Shown: positions 35,994 to 49,490, counted from the stretch's first letter. The stretch: 64,000 nucleotides of DNA from Lepidurus packardi (GCA_023053545.1 JAKZAN010000005.1:12586001-12650000); one strand, 5' to 3'. The notes: generated by a model not told the origin, from the sequence alone. Numbers and translations are program-made.

Positions 35994-37762
35994 CTAAGCT
36001 AGCTCGTAGTAGTCAGAAATGTCACCAGCTAGACTGGTCAGGAAGTTAAACTCCGAGACGTCTTGGGGTGGCAGTAAAGGTTGGGCTGAAGCGGCTCCTC
36101 TGGTGACCGCAGCCGATTCCGACGACGAACACAGGTCGCCTTCGACTTCCACCGGGCTGAAACCGTTGAGGTGTTGAGGGTAGTTGCACTGTCCCGCTTG
36201 CGAGGGCTCGTGGCAGTGATAGTTCTGGTGGATGACACTCACGCTCACGTCGCTGCACACGCTGCTGGAGTCGGACAGACTGCCCGAGTGGTAGCAAGGG
36301 TCGGTTGGGTGGCAGTGCCCGAGGTTGCTGGTACTTTCGTGGTACGACAGTCCAGCGTACTTTTTATGGTCGTTGACGCAAAGAGGGTTGATTGAGGATG
36401 ACGATTCGGAGGGGGGAATGTTGGGGGTGTAGGCTCGGGTAGAGTAATGGGAATCATTGAAGTGGTGGAAATACTGGTCGTAGTGGGGGTTGTAAGGGGT
36501 TGAGTAGCTTTGTTGTTGCTGTAGTTGTGGCTGAGACGGATTCCCGCGAGGACTATGAGGGTTGTTGTAATTGTGGACGATCGACCCGAGGTTGTTTCGA
36601 GGTTGCGACTGCGTTTGACCGTAAGCGAAGTTGTCTGGCCAGTTTTTACTAGATTGGGAGGGCGGGTACGGTTGGGACGTGGTGGGTACCTGTTGGTAGT
36701 GGTTGCCGTTGAACCGCTGCCCCAGCGAGGTCCAGCTGACTCCGTAGTGCGGGTGCGTGGGCGGTAAAGTGCCCATCCGAGGGGAAGTACAACTATTGTG
36801 GACTCCGGCGGTGCTGGTACCGTAGTGCGGCGGGGGCTGGACATGGACTGGAGGTGGTTGCAAACTTCTTGACAAACTGGAATGTGTGGAGTATTTGCCA
36901 CCACCACCGGCAGGCCTATCCTCTTGGACTTGCAGGGAATCGTAGGCAGTAGGAGGACGCTGGTAGGTGGTCGGAACATCATGGTGCGAGGGTGGGCAGC
37001 AAGAAGAAGAGGTAGAGGGATGATTGTGATGATGGTAAGGCGGCCGAGCTGGGTTGAAACGTGAGAAGTACGGGTGGCTCTGCATTTGGTAGATGTTCGC
37101 ATCATTCGGGAAGGCTGTGAGTTCCGATTTGGGATGAATTTCCGGCGAAGATTTGGCAGTCGGATAGATGAGCGAAGAAGAATCGGCACCGGGCGTAGTA
37201 GTAGGAGGAGGAGGCAGGACCACTAGGTCAGCCGGAGGGTGAGACCACGGACTATCTGTAGTACTAAGCGTCTCGGTGCTGTCGGTGCTGCCGCAGGGAC
37301 TGTATGAGCCGCCTGAGTTGCTCCGCGGCGTCAAACCACCGCCACAGTGGTTGCTTTCGTCGGACGTGAGTTTGGCCGCACCACCGGGAAGGAGACCTAG
37401 AGGGGTGGACGCTCCCCCTGGGGTGTACATGCCTTGATCCAAGTTATTACTCGCCACCGAATGTTTGCTTGATGGTTCCTTGGTTTTGGATTTGATCCCG
37501 TGACTCGACGGAGACTTGACACTCTCGCTCCCACTGCCGGTATCATCGTCCTTCTTGGTTAGCGATTGACGCTTGTGCTTCATGCGACGGTTCTGGAACC
37601 ACACTTTGACCTGACGCTCCGTTAGGTCCAACGAGGCGGCGATCTCAATGCGCCGCGGGCGGCATAAATACTTGTTGAAATGGAATTCCTTTTCCAGTTC
37701 CAGTAACTGGGTATTGGTGTAGGCGGTCCGCAGTCGCCGCGGGAGTCCGTTTTCGGCTAATG
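35994..37762 (-). CDS. pb: pb exon 2 (homeobox and long C-terminal region)
   Basis: The acceptor AATTATAG precedes CATTAGCCGAAAACGG, completing the split codon as GCA (Ala). The homeodomain is uninterrupted. Downstream are a Lys/Ser patch, a Ser/Thr/Pro stretch with [17 protein letters not shown], His/Pro-rich segments and a short Gln run. The stop is TAG at 35996-35994. Confidence 0.97.
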
Positions 37763-40700
37763 CTATAATTCAGAATAAAAATGGAAAAAAAAATAGAAAT
37801 GAGTTTCAACGCCAGGCATCGAAAGAGGGAAGGCAGAGGTAACTGAACCTAATTTTTTTTTTAAAAATTTAAGTTTTGAGAAAATTCGAATTTTGGGTGT
37901 CGGCTTAATCCTTAGGGCGTCGGTTATACATTGCAGTCAAAGGATTTAGGGAAAGAGGTGTGTGAGGACTGTGAATAGTCTTACGCTTAGCATGAACATG
38001 ACGTTGAGCTTTTTTTTTGGACTTTTCAGATGCTGGTACTTTTATGTTTTTTCCCCTGGCGGTTGGTTAAATGGTTTAATTTTTTTTTGTTGGTCAAGTT
38101 TTAAGGCTTTGGGGAGACGTTTTTGGAATTAAGGTTCTCGCTTACGTTGGCGTTATATATTTATATCTGAGGTTGAAAGCAGAAGTCTCTTTTCGTTCGG
38201 TGTCATTTTTCTAAACCGGGGCAAGACAGTGTTGGAGATGGTGCAAGGGGGAGGCACAAGTGGCCATCTTGTGCTGTAAATAACGGGCGGCAACCAGCAG
38301 ACGGTTAGGGCTTGTGCTTTGAATGCGTTCCAGTTCTAAAGCCCCCGGTTTCCTTTCTAACTTCTAACGTCTTTTTTTTTTCATTGTTGACGTTGGGTAT
38401 TTGGTGGGGAGTTTTGGTTTCCCGGTAAAATGCCCAAAGCTTTGAGCATTTAGTGAGCAAGCCAGAGGGACTAAAAGCTTTGCCTCACGATTCTTGAATG
38501 ATTTTCTTAGCGCCTTCTCTATCTCTCTTGGGGGGAAACAAAATGGTTAGGTTGCTTTTTAGCTGGAATCTGGCGAGAAGAATGACTGCAGTTATTCCGA
38601 CCAAGTTTCTTTTTTCAAGGTTAAGTTTAAATTTTGAAAGGGATTGAAATTCAATTGAAGGAAGCGTGTCGGGGTATTTTATTTTTATTATTATTTATTT
38701 TTATTATTATTATTTTTACTGAAAAAAACTTCCAGCACACAATTTGAACTGTCCATTTTCATGGGTTCAAAAGTGAATATTACAGGCCATTAACTTCCGA
38801 GCAAAAATGTAAATTAGAAAATATGAGAAAATAGAGCGATACATCTAGTTTCTAGGGATATGTTGCTTGCCATCATGCGCCATGTAGGGATGAAGCTATT
38901 AAAGTAGGGGGATCAACCGTGAGCACGTTGACAAGCGCCCGCGACACGTTCGTGACGTCATACCGCAAATGTTCAATGCTAGTAACTCGAGAATAAAAAT
39001 GTCAACAAAGTGTGTCGTTCTTAAGAGTAGGATAGTCTACAAATAAAGAATCCACCCAAATCTCAGCATGTGAACATTTTGGTGGCTATTGACCCTTTTA
39101 AGATCCCCCGTGGGTCCAGCGATCCGGGGGGGAGGGTGGAAAGGGGCGTCGCTGGTTAAGGCAAAGTACATTGCAATTTCTGGCAATCGCTTTTGACAGT
39201 AATGTACGTATGTTCAATACGGAACAAGTGGCAGTCCAGGTTCTTATATATGTGAGCACAGTAATTAGTGACTTGCAAAATTAACTATGCACCTCTTGAA
39301 AACAGGGCAAATTTCTTGTTGTTTTGGCTCTAATCTATACCTAGACACATTTTATACCTCGAAAGGTTTCCTATTAGGGCTTGTGATTCCTTTATCTGTT
39401 GCGTAGTAAAATAACAGGGAACGTAGGTAATGTACGGTACTTTTAGTTTCATGTGCCATGTTTAGCACCTGCGCAGGTTTTTCTAGTGAGGCGAAACTGA
39501 CCTAGGCCATCACATCGTGTCCTTTTATCGGGAAAAGCGGGCCCAAGTTATGATTCGCTTTTAGTACCTTTCCTGCTGTGTTCTAACGGCTAAAGGTCGC
39601 CTACCAACACCAGAAGAACAAAACACCAATGATCGTGGATAATCGTAAGGATTATTTCGTTACAATCCGTCGATTCGAGCAAAACGATCCAAACCCATAT
39701 AGACCCATTCTAAAGAATTCTTTCAACACTTTGTAAATGATTTTAAACACTTTGAAGTGAATTCATTTTAAGAAGAAAAAAACGATTCAAGTAATTTCGA
39801 TCAAATATTTGGGTATTGATGGTTATTGACGGATAGAGAAGGACAGACCTAAATTATTACCGAAAATTACACGATAATCATTAATTCAGTTGATGTTCTT
39901 TGTGCTTTCTGTTGCAGAATGGTATCCGAAGAAGTTTTTTTAGGGATTTTTCCTACCAAAGATCAAACGACTACTAGAATGCTTAGGCTAAAGAACTTTT
40001 GTTCATTGTTGTCACATACCACCTGTTATAGCGTAGCTATACATTGTATACAGTACCGTTGTCGAATATCAAAGAGAAAAAAATAATAGTTAATCAAAAG
40101 TTTCCGAAATAAATTTGAATAAAAATGCTATCAAAATTCTTTTGTGTAATATTTAGAAATTAAGTCGTAAATAATTCCGCAAGATTCGTTAGATTTTACT
40201 ATCGAAAGATCGAAGAGAAAAAATTAATAATTAATAAAATTTTCCGAAATAAGTTTTATTCAAAATATTCTTACAATTATTTTGTATAATATTTAGAAAT
40301 TAATTACATAAAACTAGTCAAATTCAGGCAATAAAATTCGTAAAATTTAGGAAATAACTAAATATGCTCTTCAAATTATTTTGTATCGTATTTTCTCGCT
40401 TTTTTTAATTATCTTGTATCATTTTGTATTATTTCGAAATTAATTCGTGGAAAATTTAGTAAAGTTGATTCGCAAAAATTTAGGAAATAATTCTAAAATA
40501 GTCGTTAGATTTTATGGCGGAAATTATTGGAGGCATTTTTTTATTAGGTGGTGGCAGTGTTTCTTAGAACCATGACTGGTTTTTTAGCAAAAGATTCTCG
40601 AAATTTTCGTTCTGGCTGAACTCATGTCGTGTCGTGTCTTCCGGTCATCTGATTTGTGGATCAAGGGGAGGTCACTGGAAGGGGCTTTAATAGCGTGATC

Positions 40701-40905
40701 ACTTTTACGACATTACCGGGTTTTTCTGACCCCCAACGGGAAAGCGTTAACACAACTCTAACATGACATTTCTATTGGTTTCTATTTATTTTATTTAGTT
40801 TTATTTCATTTTTTGTGTATCTGAATGCCGCCAAACTTCTCATGTGTAAATCATCCGAGCTAAAGGAAGCTTAGAAAGAATGATACAAGTTTAGAACTTT
40901 GGCTA

Positions 40906-40944
<39 letters not shown>

Positions 40945-43900
40945 TGGGTTTATTTTCCTTTTCTTTGCTACGTTTTTTACGCTTTTTAAGGGCATCTTCG
41001 GGGCAGAAAATCCAAAGATTTAGTTCCATGCCTGCTTCCTCCTAGATTGAAGCTTCAAATGGCGCGGAAGCAATGGCTTTTCTGCAGCAAGTTCCGCGAG
41101 TTCTGTCCAGTCAGTGTGTGTGTTAGAGGTTATGAAACCAAAGGCAGAAATAGACCCCCCCCCATAAAAAGAGACCCAGACTTGGAGACTTGAAACATAA
41201 GAAACATATAGAGAAACTAAACCCCACTATTGTTCCTTATGTGCTTTAACTCCACACGCCATGTTAGCTTGAGCAGCAACAATAGCGCGAAGGGAGGAAG
41301 GAAAAGAAATAGGAAGCCATTTTTTTTATTTATTTTTTTTTTTAGGTAACGGAAGTACAACATGTATATATATATATTTGAATTTTTTTCCTCTTTTCTG
41401 GGACCGTTTGCTTTGGCGCCCCCGCTGCTTGAATGTGTTTCTTCTCCTTGGCTGATTTTTCACTATTTTCAAGCTGGCTGCTGCGAACCTTAGCTTTTCC
41501 TCTCGCAATATTCGACTTAGAGACGGGGGAGGAGAACAGAAAGACAGACAAAGAGAAAGGACACAGAAAGACAGATAAAGAGAAAGAAGGAAGAGGTAAA
41601 AGACCATCGAGACAGAAGGCAGAGAAACGGTGGCTTCTTTTGGGGTATTAACTGCTTTTGGTGGCCATTTCTTAGTTCCGCCCTCTATACTACTGAACTT
41701 ATGTTACGGCTTACGGGACGAACTGAACTGAACTGAACGGGGCCCGGCTTCGTTCGGCTCGGTTCGGCTCCCGGCTTGCCTTTTACGGAGTGTGACAAGC
41801 GAAAGAAAGGGACGATAAACATCATGACACGAGAATTTTCACACCGACACGACTTTTAACAGCAGTTGCACACAACATACTGAGCTCTTTTCTTTCTTTT
41901 TTTTCCTGAAAGAAAAAATTGTTCCTTTTTTTTCTTTCGGGGGAAAATAAAATGAAGGAAGGAAGAGAAACAGAAGCCTAAGCCTATAAAAAGCGTCACG
42001 GAAAATTTGAGTTGGAATTGTCTGGCAAAGTTGGGATTTTTTTTGGGGGGATAACGTTTCTTAAAAAAGAAAAAATGGATTTGGGTGAGCTGGCCCGTGT
42101 CGGTGAGTTTTTTTTTTTTTTTTAGAATGTTGGAATTATTTTCTATGATGGTTTTGTAGTTGAAAGCAGATTAAATACTCGAGAAAACTTGCCAATTTTT
42201 CGAAATTTTTATTTGACTTTAAAAGGAACTTTATGTGATTGAGTGAGAAAAGTAACGTTATACTTTAGAACTTTTACTTTTAGAGCGATAGACTTTTCCT
42301 GCTCTCAAGATCATCTGCGCTCTAAATTAGACATGGACTTTTTATAATTGTGCCATTTTAAAGAAATTCTCGAAATTTTAATTTAAGAAAATTGGCTCCA
42401 TTTTTGGAGCGCCCACCTTTTTGCGCTCATTCTTTTTTTATTATTAATACAACTTTCTAATAGGCTTAAGACTGTTACCATCGGTATTTATTCCTAAAAG
42501 GGTGGAAGAGGGGGAGTTGGATGTGAACGTTTTACTTTTATCATTGTATAATTACAATTTACAAGTGCAAGTGCGAATTCCGAAACATTTACCCCAATTC
42601 ACGTTTGTTTCTAGATTTATAGAAAGATAATTAGATTAGCTTTAGATTTATTCAATTTTGGTAGAAACAGTCCATAGCTAAAAGTAAATATGAAATTGTA
42701 GGCCTACGAAAACTCTCGAAATTTCGGCTAAATCTCTCAAACTTGCTTCATTTTGGCTTCCTAAAAAATGAAGGTTTTCTTGAACTGGAAGTATTGGGAT
42801 CAAGCTTTCTTTTTCACTTTTCTTTTTTAGCTCTCCCAAATCTCTGGAACTAGATCTTGTCCTATTCTCTTTTGGAAGCAAACGGGGTAAGTTTGGGTAG
42901 AGCAGAGTAAGTTTTGGGTCTAGCGTAAAGGGGTTAATGAGTCATTGCCAAAAGGGAGGGGGGAAGGGTGGGCGTATATTGTCATAGCCATTTTCTCGCC
43001 TTCTTAGCGGCGTTTTATAGCAGCCATAATGGCCGAGGCCCGAAGAGAGCCGGGGAGAGACTTTTAAAGTGACACGAGCAATATGCAAGCCCAGCCGAAG
43101 AAGAAGGGGGGTGTTGACCCATTTGCATATAAAGCTATTTTTTTGTCTTTTTCTTTGCAATGGCTTTTGAGCGTTAAGTCAGGGCATTCTCAAACAGCAA
43201 GCCGTTAAACTTAAAAGAGTGTTCGTGGTTGGAAACTTGGTAATTTCCAAACGCTTTCATTCACTTTTCCTCTGTTGTGAAAATCCTATAAGAAGAGTAA
43301 TCCCATAAGAAGAGGGGGCGCTTTAAGGGTAGAGCAGGAGAACAAGGTTAGCCGCGTTCCTCATTTTGATTTGGAAAACAGCTGATTCCCATTTACACCT
43401 ACTCGGAACAGTCATTGCATTTGCATGGCCTCCGTCTCGTGTGGCGAGTCAAGTTACCGGAACTTGGAGTCTTGGTTGGTTAAGAGCAAAAGTCGAGTCG
43501 AAGGAGTTTCGGGGGTTCAGCGGAAGCTAGGTTACCTACTTACCATGAGTTTTACTGGGAGTTTAATTAGACAGCGTTTTTCTCCCCTTTATACTTTCCC
43601 TTGAGCGAAGGATTCAAAAAAAGAGTGATCGGAAGGAAGGAGCCCAAAAGGAGGGGTGTGGTGGGTAAATGCAAAATTGGCTCTCAGGGCCAGAGCGTCG
43701 CTTGATTAGGCACCGCCAGCAGGGTGTCGATAAGAAGATGTCGAGTGGTTAAGTCAAGGTATGTTTCCATGTGCAGGCATCCTTGAGGACGCCCTCTAGT
43801 GGAAAGGGGTGGAAGTGGATGTGGGGGGTTAGTTGAGTGTGTGTGTATGGGTGAATCTGGGTGTGCTGGGGGCTTCCGATTTCCTCTCAACGACCTCTTG

Positions 43901-46018
43901 CATATGCTTTTTTCTTTATTTTTTTTTAACGCTCCGTTTCCTTTTTTTTGCCTTACCCACCTTGGTTTTGCCAGTCAGGGAGTTAAATGAGAAGGGAAAT
44001 GGAAGATTTTTTTTTTTTTTATCTGGAGCTGAGCAACCATCTTCTTTGCCCCCCTCCGCCTCCATGCTAAAACAGCAGCCAACACATCGCTAACTACCTA
44101 AAACCTTTTATAGAGACCAGCCTTTCTGAAGACATATCGACCTACCAAAAACTGCGGGCAAAAATAAAAAAAACTAAAATTGAGTTGAATTTAAACATTA
44201 AAGTTTACGAATCTTATCGGTTCGCAGAATGTGGAATTTTTGTGTCAGCAGCGTAACTAGCTTAAGTTGCTTACTTAAGTAAATTGAAATAAATAATTTG
44301 AAATGAAATAAATAAATAATTAAATAAATTGAAATAAATTTACAATAAATAAGTTTTCAATCAATTATTTGTAAGCAATTATTTGTAAGCAATTTGTAAG
44401 CAATTATTTGGGGAGTAATTCAATGAATTTAGAGCTAGTTTAAATGTGAAATTTTTTAATTAGATTCAGAGTATCCAATTTTGCATTTTGGGCGAATTTT
44501 CTAGTTGATTTTGGGCTTTTAAAAATTTGGGTGCCTTTTTAGTGACATTCACACATTTTTAGTGACATTTTCGCGGAAATTTGCAGATTCAGATTTCGAG
44601 TAAGGATTTCAAATTAAAAGAAATGTTTTGGAGCGGCTACTTAAACCTTGTAATAACTTCGCTATTTAACACAAAAATATTGATATCAAATATGGAATCT
44701 TTAAATCTTATTATTTATCTATATTTACCAGATCTACACAATTTTATACTAATTATTGGGAATTCATTAACTTACACTTTAGTATACTTTTGCAGTTTTA
44801 CAGATACTATTGCTAGTATAAAATTCAGCCATTTATCCAACATAGAGAGCACATATTACCCGCTTTCACACTAAAGTACTATTCCATTACTAAAATACGA
44901 ACTGTACCAACATACTTACAGCGCACATTAGTCATGCCTTAATCCATCGTATATTGAAAGGAAAATGAGAACGTTATTAAGGGTATGAAAGCCCCATTGG
45001 TTTCATATACGCTTGTCGTTAAGGGCTATATCCGTATAGCTGGAACAATGAAAGTTAGAACGCCTTGGGGTTGGTTTGCACCTTGACTGCGGACAAGGGT
45101 TTGGGAAGTTCAGTAGCACTGGTCTTAGGCGTTGAATGTCGCTTAATTATGATTGCTACTGGCTTTATTTTCAAAGGTAGCTCAAAGGGGCTAAGCATAT
45201 ACACCCTGTCTATAGAATCAACAATGTTCCTCTTCACAACAATCATCAAGTGGCGACTTCCTTTCAGCTCGCGTATTCAAAAGCGAGGGAGGAGGGGGGT
45301 TCAGCCCCCCTTAAATGTGAATACATATTGGCGTGCATAAGCTTTAACCTTTTTTTTCGTACGGGAGCAAGGGGGAAGTGCAGTTATTTTCCACTTTTTG
45401 GTTCTTTTACTAACAAAAGAATAACAAATTTTAACATTTTCTATTCGAGACCTCTTTTGTCGCGTTTTTCACTAATACACTTGGATCATGTCTGGTACCT
45501 CAAAAGTAATGCCCTGGACCAGACCCGACTTCTCCAAGGTATTGTTGCGGTTGAAAACAATGTTGCTTGTGTTCTTATTGTTCTCCCATGTTCTTACTTC
45601 CCCCCAACTTGCAGCAAAAATATCCAAAAATTTCCAGGGCCAAAAAAATAAAAATAAAAAAAAGGGAAAATCGGAAAATAACCGAAGAGAACAAAAAAAA
45701 CTGAACCGGCAGCTGCATATTAGAGGATTCAAGTCAGTGGATCATCATGGAGGCCTGATTGTGCCTGTCATAAGGTGCCATGATGGATGACTCTGGAGGG
45801 GGGGGGGGGGGGTTGGGTGGCATGGGTAGGTTGAAGCTTCCGCCCATTTCATGTAGAGAGGTTGGGAGTGTGACACAAAAAAGTCAATTCTTGATAACTT
45901 TCGGTTCTTTTGAATGTTTAAAATGTGTCAATTTTTATTTGAAGTTTTTTTTTTGACCTTTTTGGGGGGCTTTTCGGTTTTATTGGGAAATGAGTTGACC
46001 CAAGAGCGGTAACATGTC

Positions 46019-46054
<36 letters not shown>

Positions 46055-49000
46055 GCGAAGGTGTTGGCGTGACTCTGTCCAATCAAGGATTGTCGCCTGG
46101 GGCATTATGGTTGCAGCTTTAGTAGAAAAGTCTCCCTTCTTTGACTTTTTATTCGAGATTGCTTCATGGCTGATCCAAATAAAACTGGAAATCAAATAAA
46201 AAGAAAAAGAAGTAAACCTTCTATACCTTGCTGTATGTTGTTGGTACTATAATATGAGGTAACGATTGGGTCGGAACATCGTGTCTATTGTAATTTCCTG
46301 GCCTATAATGCAATCTACACAAGTGTCGATAGACTTTGAGGGGAGTTGGAAGGGAACCAATAGGATGAATGTGTCCTTTTTTTTTTTTTTCTTTGTGCCG
46401 CCGAGTTTTCGTATTGTCGGCTTTATAGGGGAGCTATTTAGGGTGTTGATGGCCCGTTTTCACGCAACTTGGGGGATAGGTTGTCAAGAAGTTTTCTGAA
46501 CACTTTTATGGATATCCTATTCCCCATACAAGTCCCGTAAGAGAGGCGGAGGAAGGAATGAAATAAGGAAAACAGGTTTTACGGCCCGGAAAAATATCGG
46601 AAAATTGAATAAGGTTTATAAGAGACGAATTCATGTCCAAAACGAAATTTTGAATTGGAAAACATGGGTATTTTTATACTTTTACTGTACTGCGCGGATC
46701 AACGGAAGACAGAATAGGATATCGACAATATTGGACAGATAGGTTATGTTGCAGAAAGGGTTTTTTTTTCATAGGTAACTGGTCGTGGCCGCGATACTAA
46801 TGTGTCGATGATATGTCTGTTGCCTTAGTTATTATGAGGCTCATTATTGATGTATTGATGGAGCGTTTTATCCCCATACAAGCATGAATAAGGTGAATAA
46901 ACCCTAAGCCTGTTGGGGTTAGAAAAGAATGTCCTAGACTTCCGATTTAGGGGCGATTAACAAAGAAATCACAACCAAAACAACAAAAAACGGCCAAAAA
47001 TGAGATTTCCTGCCAAGAAAGGGTTGTAGAAAGCTGGTACTATAGAATCCGTAAAACGATATGTAAAAGTCGACTAATAACTGGACTGGCTAAAAGCATT
47101 TGCTGCGCTGGTAGCTCCTCGATCTACCTTTAACCCGGTAGAGGCGTTTAGCATGGGGAATGTACATGTTTCGGAACAACTCTTGAGTTGAAACCAGCAG
47201 CTTTCATGGAAAAATTCTTCTGACAGTAAGCTTGAGCAGGCTAACAGCTAGTGCACAATCAATCTACCTATTTTTCCAATAAATAATAAATTTATAGCAA
47301 ACTGCGGTGACCAGTTGTACTTTTCAGAATCCCAACAAAACTTTAGAGGCCTTGCCATAATTAATAATAAGATTAAAACAAGCGTAGACACTTTGCTGGC
47401 GATTAGCTGTATGTTCATTTGTTTAAATTCTTACGAAATGCTCTCGCAAAACAATAACAAACATCAGTGCCATCTATAAGCTAAGGTATACGGGAGCCTT
47501 AACAACAAAATTGATAGGTTGAAGACAGTACATAACAATGAATACACTAAAAATACAGTTAAATAGAGTAATTTACAGTAATATTATTAAGCAAAAGTAG
47601 TAATCTCTCCGGCGCAGTTTGCAAAGTTTGCTAAAAGCTCAGATACCCTGGCAGAATTTGGCGGAATCTTGATAAAAGCATTGTAACCATAGTTAACCTA
47701 TTCTAAGTACAGTCATAAATTGGGAAGCGCCTTGTATAAAAGTAAATTTGAATAAAATAAGTCTATTCGCAAGGCACTGAAAGAAAAAAGGTCGTGTAAG
47801 GTCAAGGTGAAGTTTGAAGGGTTGCAGTCGTGTGCAGCTCCGGAGAATGAGCCTTTGGCCAAAGCTATCTAATACATAGCAGCGAAAGCTCCCCCATCGA
47901 AAACTGCGGTGGATAGGTGATATCCAGGTATTAGCTTCGTAATTACACCTAAATAACTGCCTATAACCTCCCAATTATAATCTATAAAGCTCATTCCTAT
48001 GAACATTTAGATATCCCGGTCGTGGGGGGACGGTTATTGGCTAGCTATATACTACGTATCCTGGTATTGCCTCCTGATAGACATGTTGTGGGGTCACCAG
48101 CGGAAACTAAAAGAAGGGTAAAAGGCAACAGGAAAGGCAACTCACAGCAAAGTACCGACATTAACTTGGAACGCCATCCTATATACCTGCCAAGAAGGTC
48201 TTTTTGCTTAATAGAAACATGCTGAACCCTTTGATTTATACCTCCGTTAGTACTTTTTGACAGCCCAAAATACGATTGTGCAATTTTTGTTTTTTCGGTC
48301 AATACCAAGGTTATGCAAGTTGCGGTACCCACAAAGTATTGCACACAGCTAGAAGTACTAACAATGTCTACGAGGACAAGCGGATTTCCTTCTAACATAA
48401 CTAAGAACGAAACCTTCCCACTTTCCATATAAAGCATACAGGAGCCAATAATCAATTTAGCTTCCATGCCGCTAACGGGGTGGGGAGAGGGCGGCAGTGT
48501 GCTAATTTCGCTCCGGTTTTTCGTTGTGACCGTCTTGGGACCTTATCTATTCTCTATCCGAAGTAAGCTTAAATACTAATAGTAATAATACTATCAAGGT
48601 TAATAGTGAGTTCATTCTCCTGGAAATACCGCAATATTGTACAAAAGTGACGCAATTTTATTTCTGGGACTTTAGTTTGTCTTATTAGGTGGGCAAATCT
48701 GTTTCCACCAACATCGTTTTTTGTGAAGCGCCCAGCAAACAAAAAATAAATACAAAAAACGTATTCCCAGAAGTCTATCATTAACCACGCATAGCACCGC
48801 ATCAGCAGCAACAGATCATTACCGGACGATGGATAGGTTCTTTGTTATGCGTGAATATGTGCGAGTCTATAATTGTTCTATTTTTTATTCTTTTATTGCT
48901 TAGGGATTCCATTAAATCGACGTAGAAAAAAAAACGGTAATCAGTGGTTAACCCTGAGAAAAAATTTAGAAATTGACGTCTTTTTGTTCTGAATTATGTC

Positions 49001-49490
49001 GAAATAATTGAGACAACCGTTAATTTACTTCATTTTGTAATTGATCGATTTTTTTAAAGTGATAGAAGGGAAGCAGTATTTATTTTTTTCTACCTTGCTG
49101 GTTATTTTTCCGTGAAGTTTTCTTCTCTTTCATCCAAGGGTACTGCTGCTCACCACTGCCATTGCTATTGGGAGTTAAGCTGAGGCTCGGGTGATGGTTG
49201 CCGTAAGGCCCGCCGTTCCCACCGCTGCAGAGGTCCAAGGTAAGGGGTGAGGCAGACGGGTCGAGCTGCTGGGGATGATGTGGGTGATCGTTCGTACCAC
49301 AGTTTAAACTGGGGATGGGACCGCAGGAATGGCTGATGAATTCCGCCAACGTGGGTTGGCTACTCAAGAAAGCTTCTTCGCTCGGAGAGAGTTGCAATCC
49401 TGGCGGCAAGACTGGACTGGATTGGTTGATGTTGTGATGGTTAGTCAACAGGATGCCTCCACCCGAATTCATCAGCGATAATTTCTGCAT
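35994..49490 (-). CDS. pb: proboscipedia, Hox2-class homeodomain protein (two exons)
   Basis: Hox transcription factor of the arthropod mouthpart segments. Exons 49490-49094 and 37762-35994 join in phase 1 to give 721 residues. Exon 1 opens [15 protein letters not shown] and ends with the pb hexapeptide block [16 protein letters not shown] (about 117-132). Exon 2 begins [19 protein letters not shown]; the homeodomain (about 140-199) carries [20 protein letters not shown] and [15 protein letters not shown], which identify pb and not another Hox class. A long C-terminal region rich in Ser, His, Pro, Gln and Tyr follows, ending [11 protein letters not shown]. The linker between YPWM and the homeodomain is short compared with the fly protein. 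ATG 49490 is the first in-frame ATG after noncoding leader. pb shares strand and order with lab. Confidence 0.97.
40908..40936. repeat. Poly-T run of 29 bases
   Basis: An uninterrupted T run inside the pb intron. It would be a poly-A tail on the minus (sense) strand, but no retroposed body is recognised next to it. Confidence 0.85.
42950..43140. promoter_or_regulatory. pb: Motif cluster in the pb intron: PHO-like, GAGA and octamer sites
   Basis: GCCATAATGGC (43023-43033) has the PHO/YY1 core GCCAT on both strands. GAGAG occurs twice just after it (AGAGAGCCGGGGAGAGAC). ATTTGCATAT, an octamer-type POU site, lies near 43120. A TATAAAG-like string follows. This mix resembles Polycomb response or enhancer elements of Hox genes. 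It is motif evidence only. Confidence 0.25.
44280..44410. repeat. AAATA-type and AAGCAATTATTTGT tandem repeats
   Basis: Runs of AAATAAAT and TTGAAATAAA are followed by three tandem AATTATTTGTAAGC-like units. This is AT-rich simple sequence in the pb intron. Confidence 0.75.
46022..46053. repeat. Poly-T run of 32 bases
   Basis: The longest homopolymer in the window, inside the pb intron. No adjoining transposable element is recognised. Confidence 0.9.
47690..48830 (-). other. Open-frame-rich segment of unknown nature
   Basis: Three minus-strand open frames (48811-48569, 48467-48045 and 47974-47693) follow each other with gaps of about 70-100 bases. They read as ordinary protein-like sequence and not as low complexity. 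No domain, motif or terminal repeat is recognised. It could be a decayed mobile-element fragment or chance. Confidence that it means anything is low. Confidence 0.15.
49094..49490 (-). CDS. pb: pb exon 1 (N-terminus and YPWM hexapeptide)
   Basis: 132 codons plus one base. The donor reads CAAG/GTAGAA. The exon ends right after KTSRKNNQQ, as expected for pb, where an intron separates the hexapeptide from the homeobox. Confidence 0.95.

Larger units (their letters stand above)
37763..49093 (-). other. pb: pb intron (11.3 kb)
   Basis: One large phase-1 intron. It contains an interrupted TATT/ATT run (about 38680-38722), poly-T (40908-40936 and 46022-46053), a purine-rich stretch with internal duplication (41512-41595), a motif cluster near 42950-43140, AAATA and AAGCAATTATTTGT repeats (about 44280-44410) and a G run (45798-45812). 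Minus-strand open frames are unusually dense at 47690-48830 but match nothing I recognise. Confidence 0.85.

Noticed and set aside
44580-44880. AT-rich Ile/Leu/Tyr-rich open frame as a mitochondrial insertion
   Set aside because: No recognisable mitochondrial protein segment. Base composition alone explains the hydrophobic reading.
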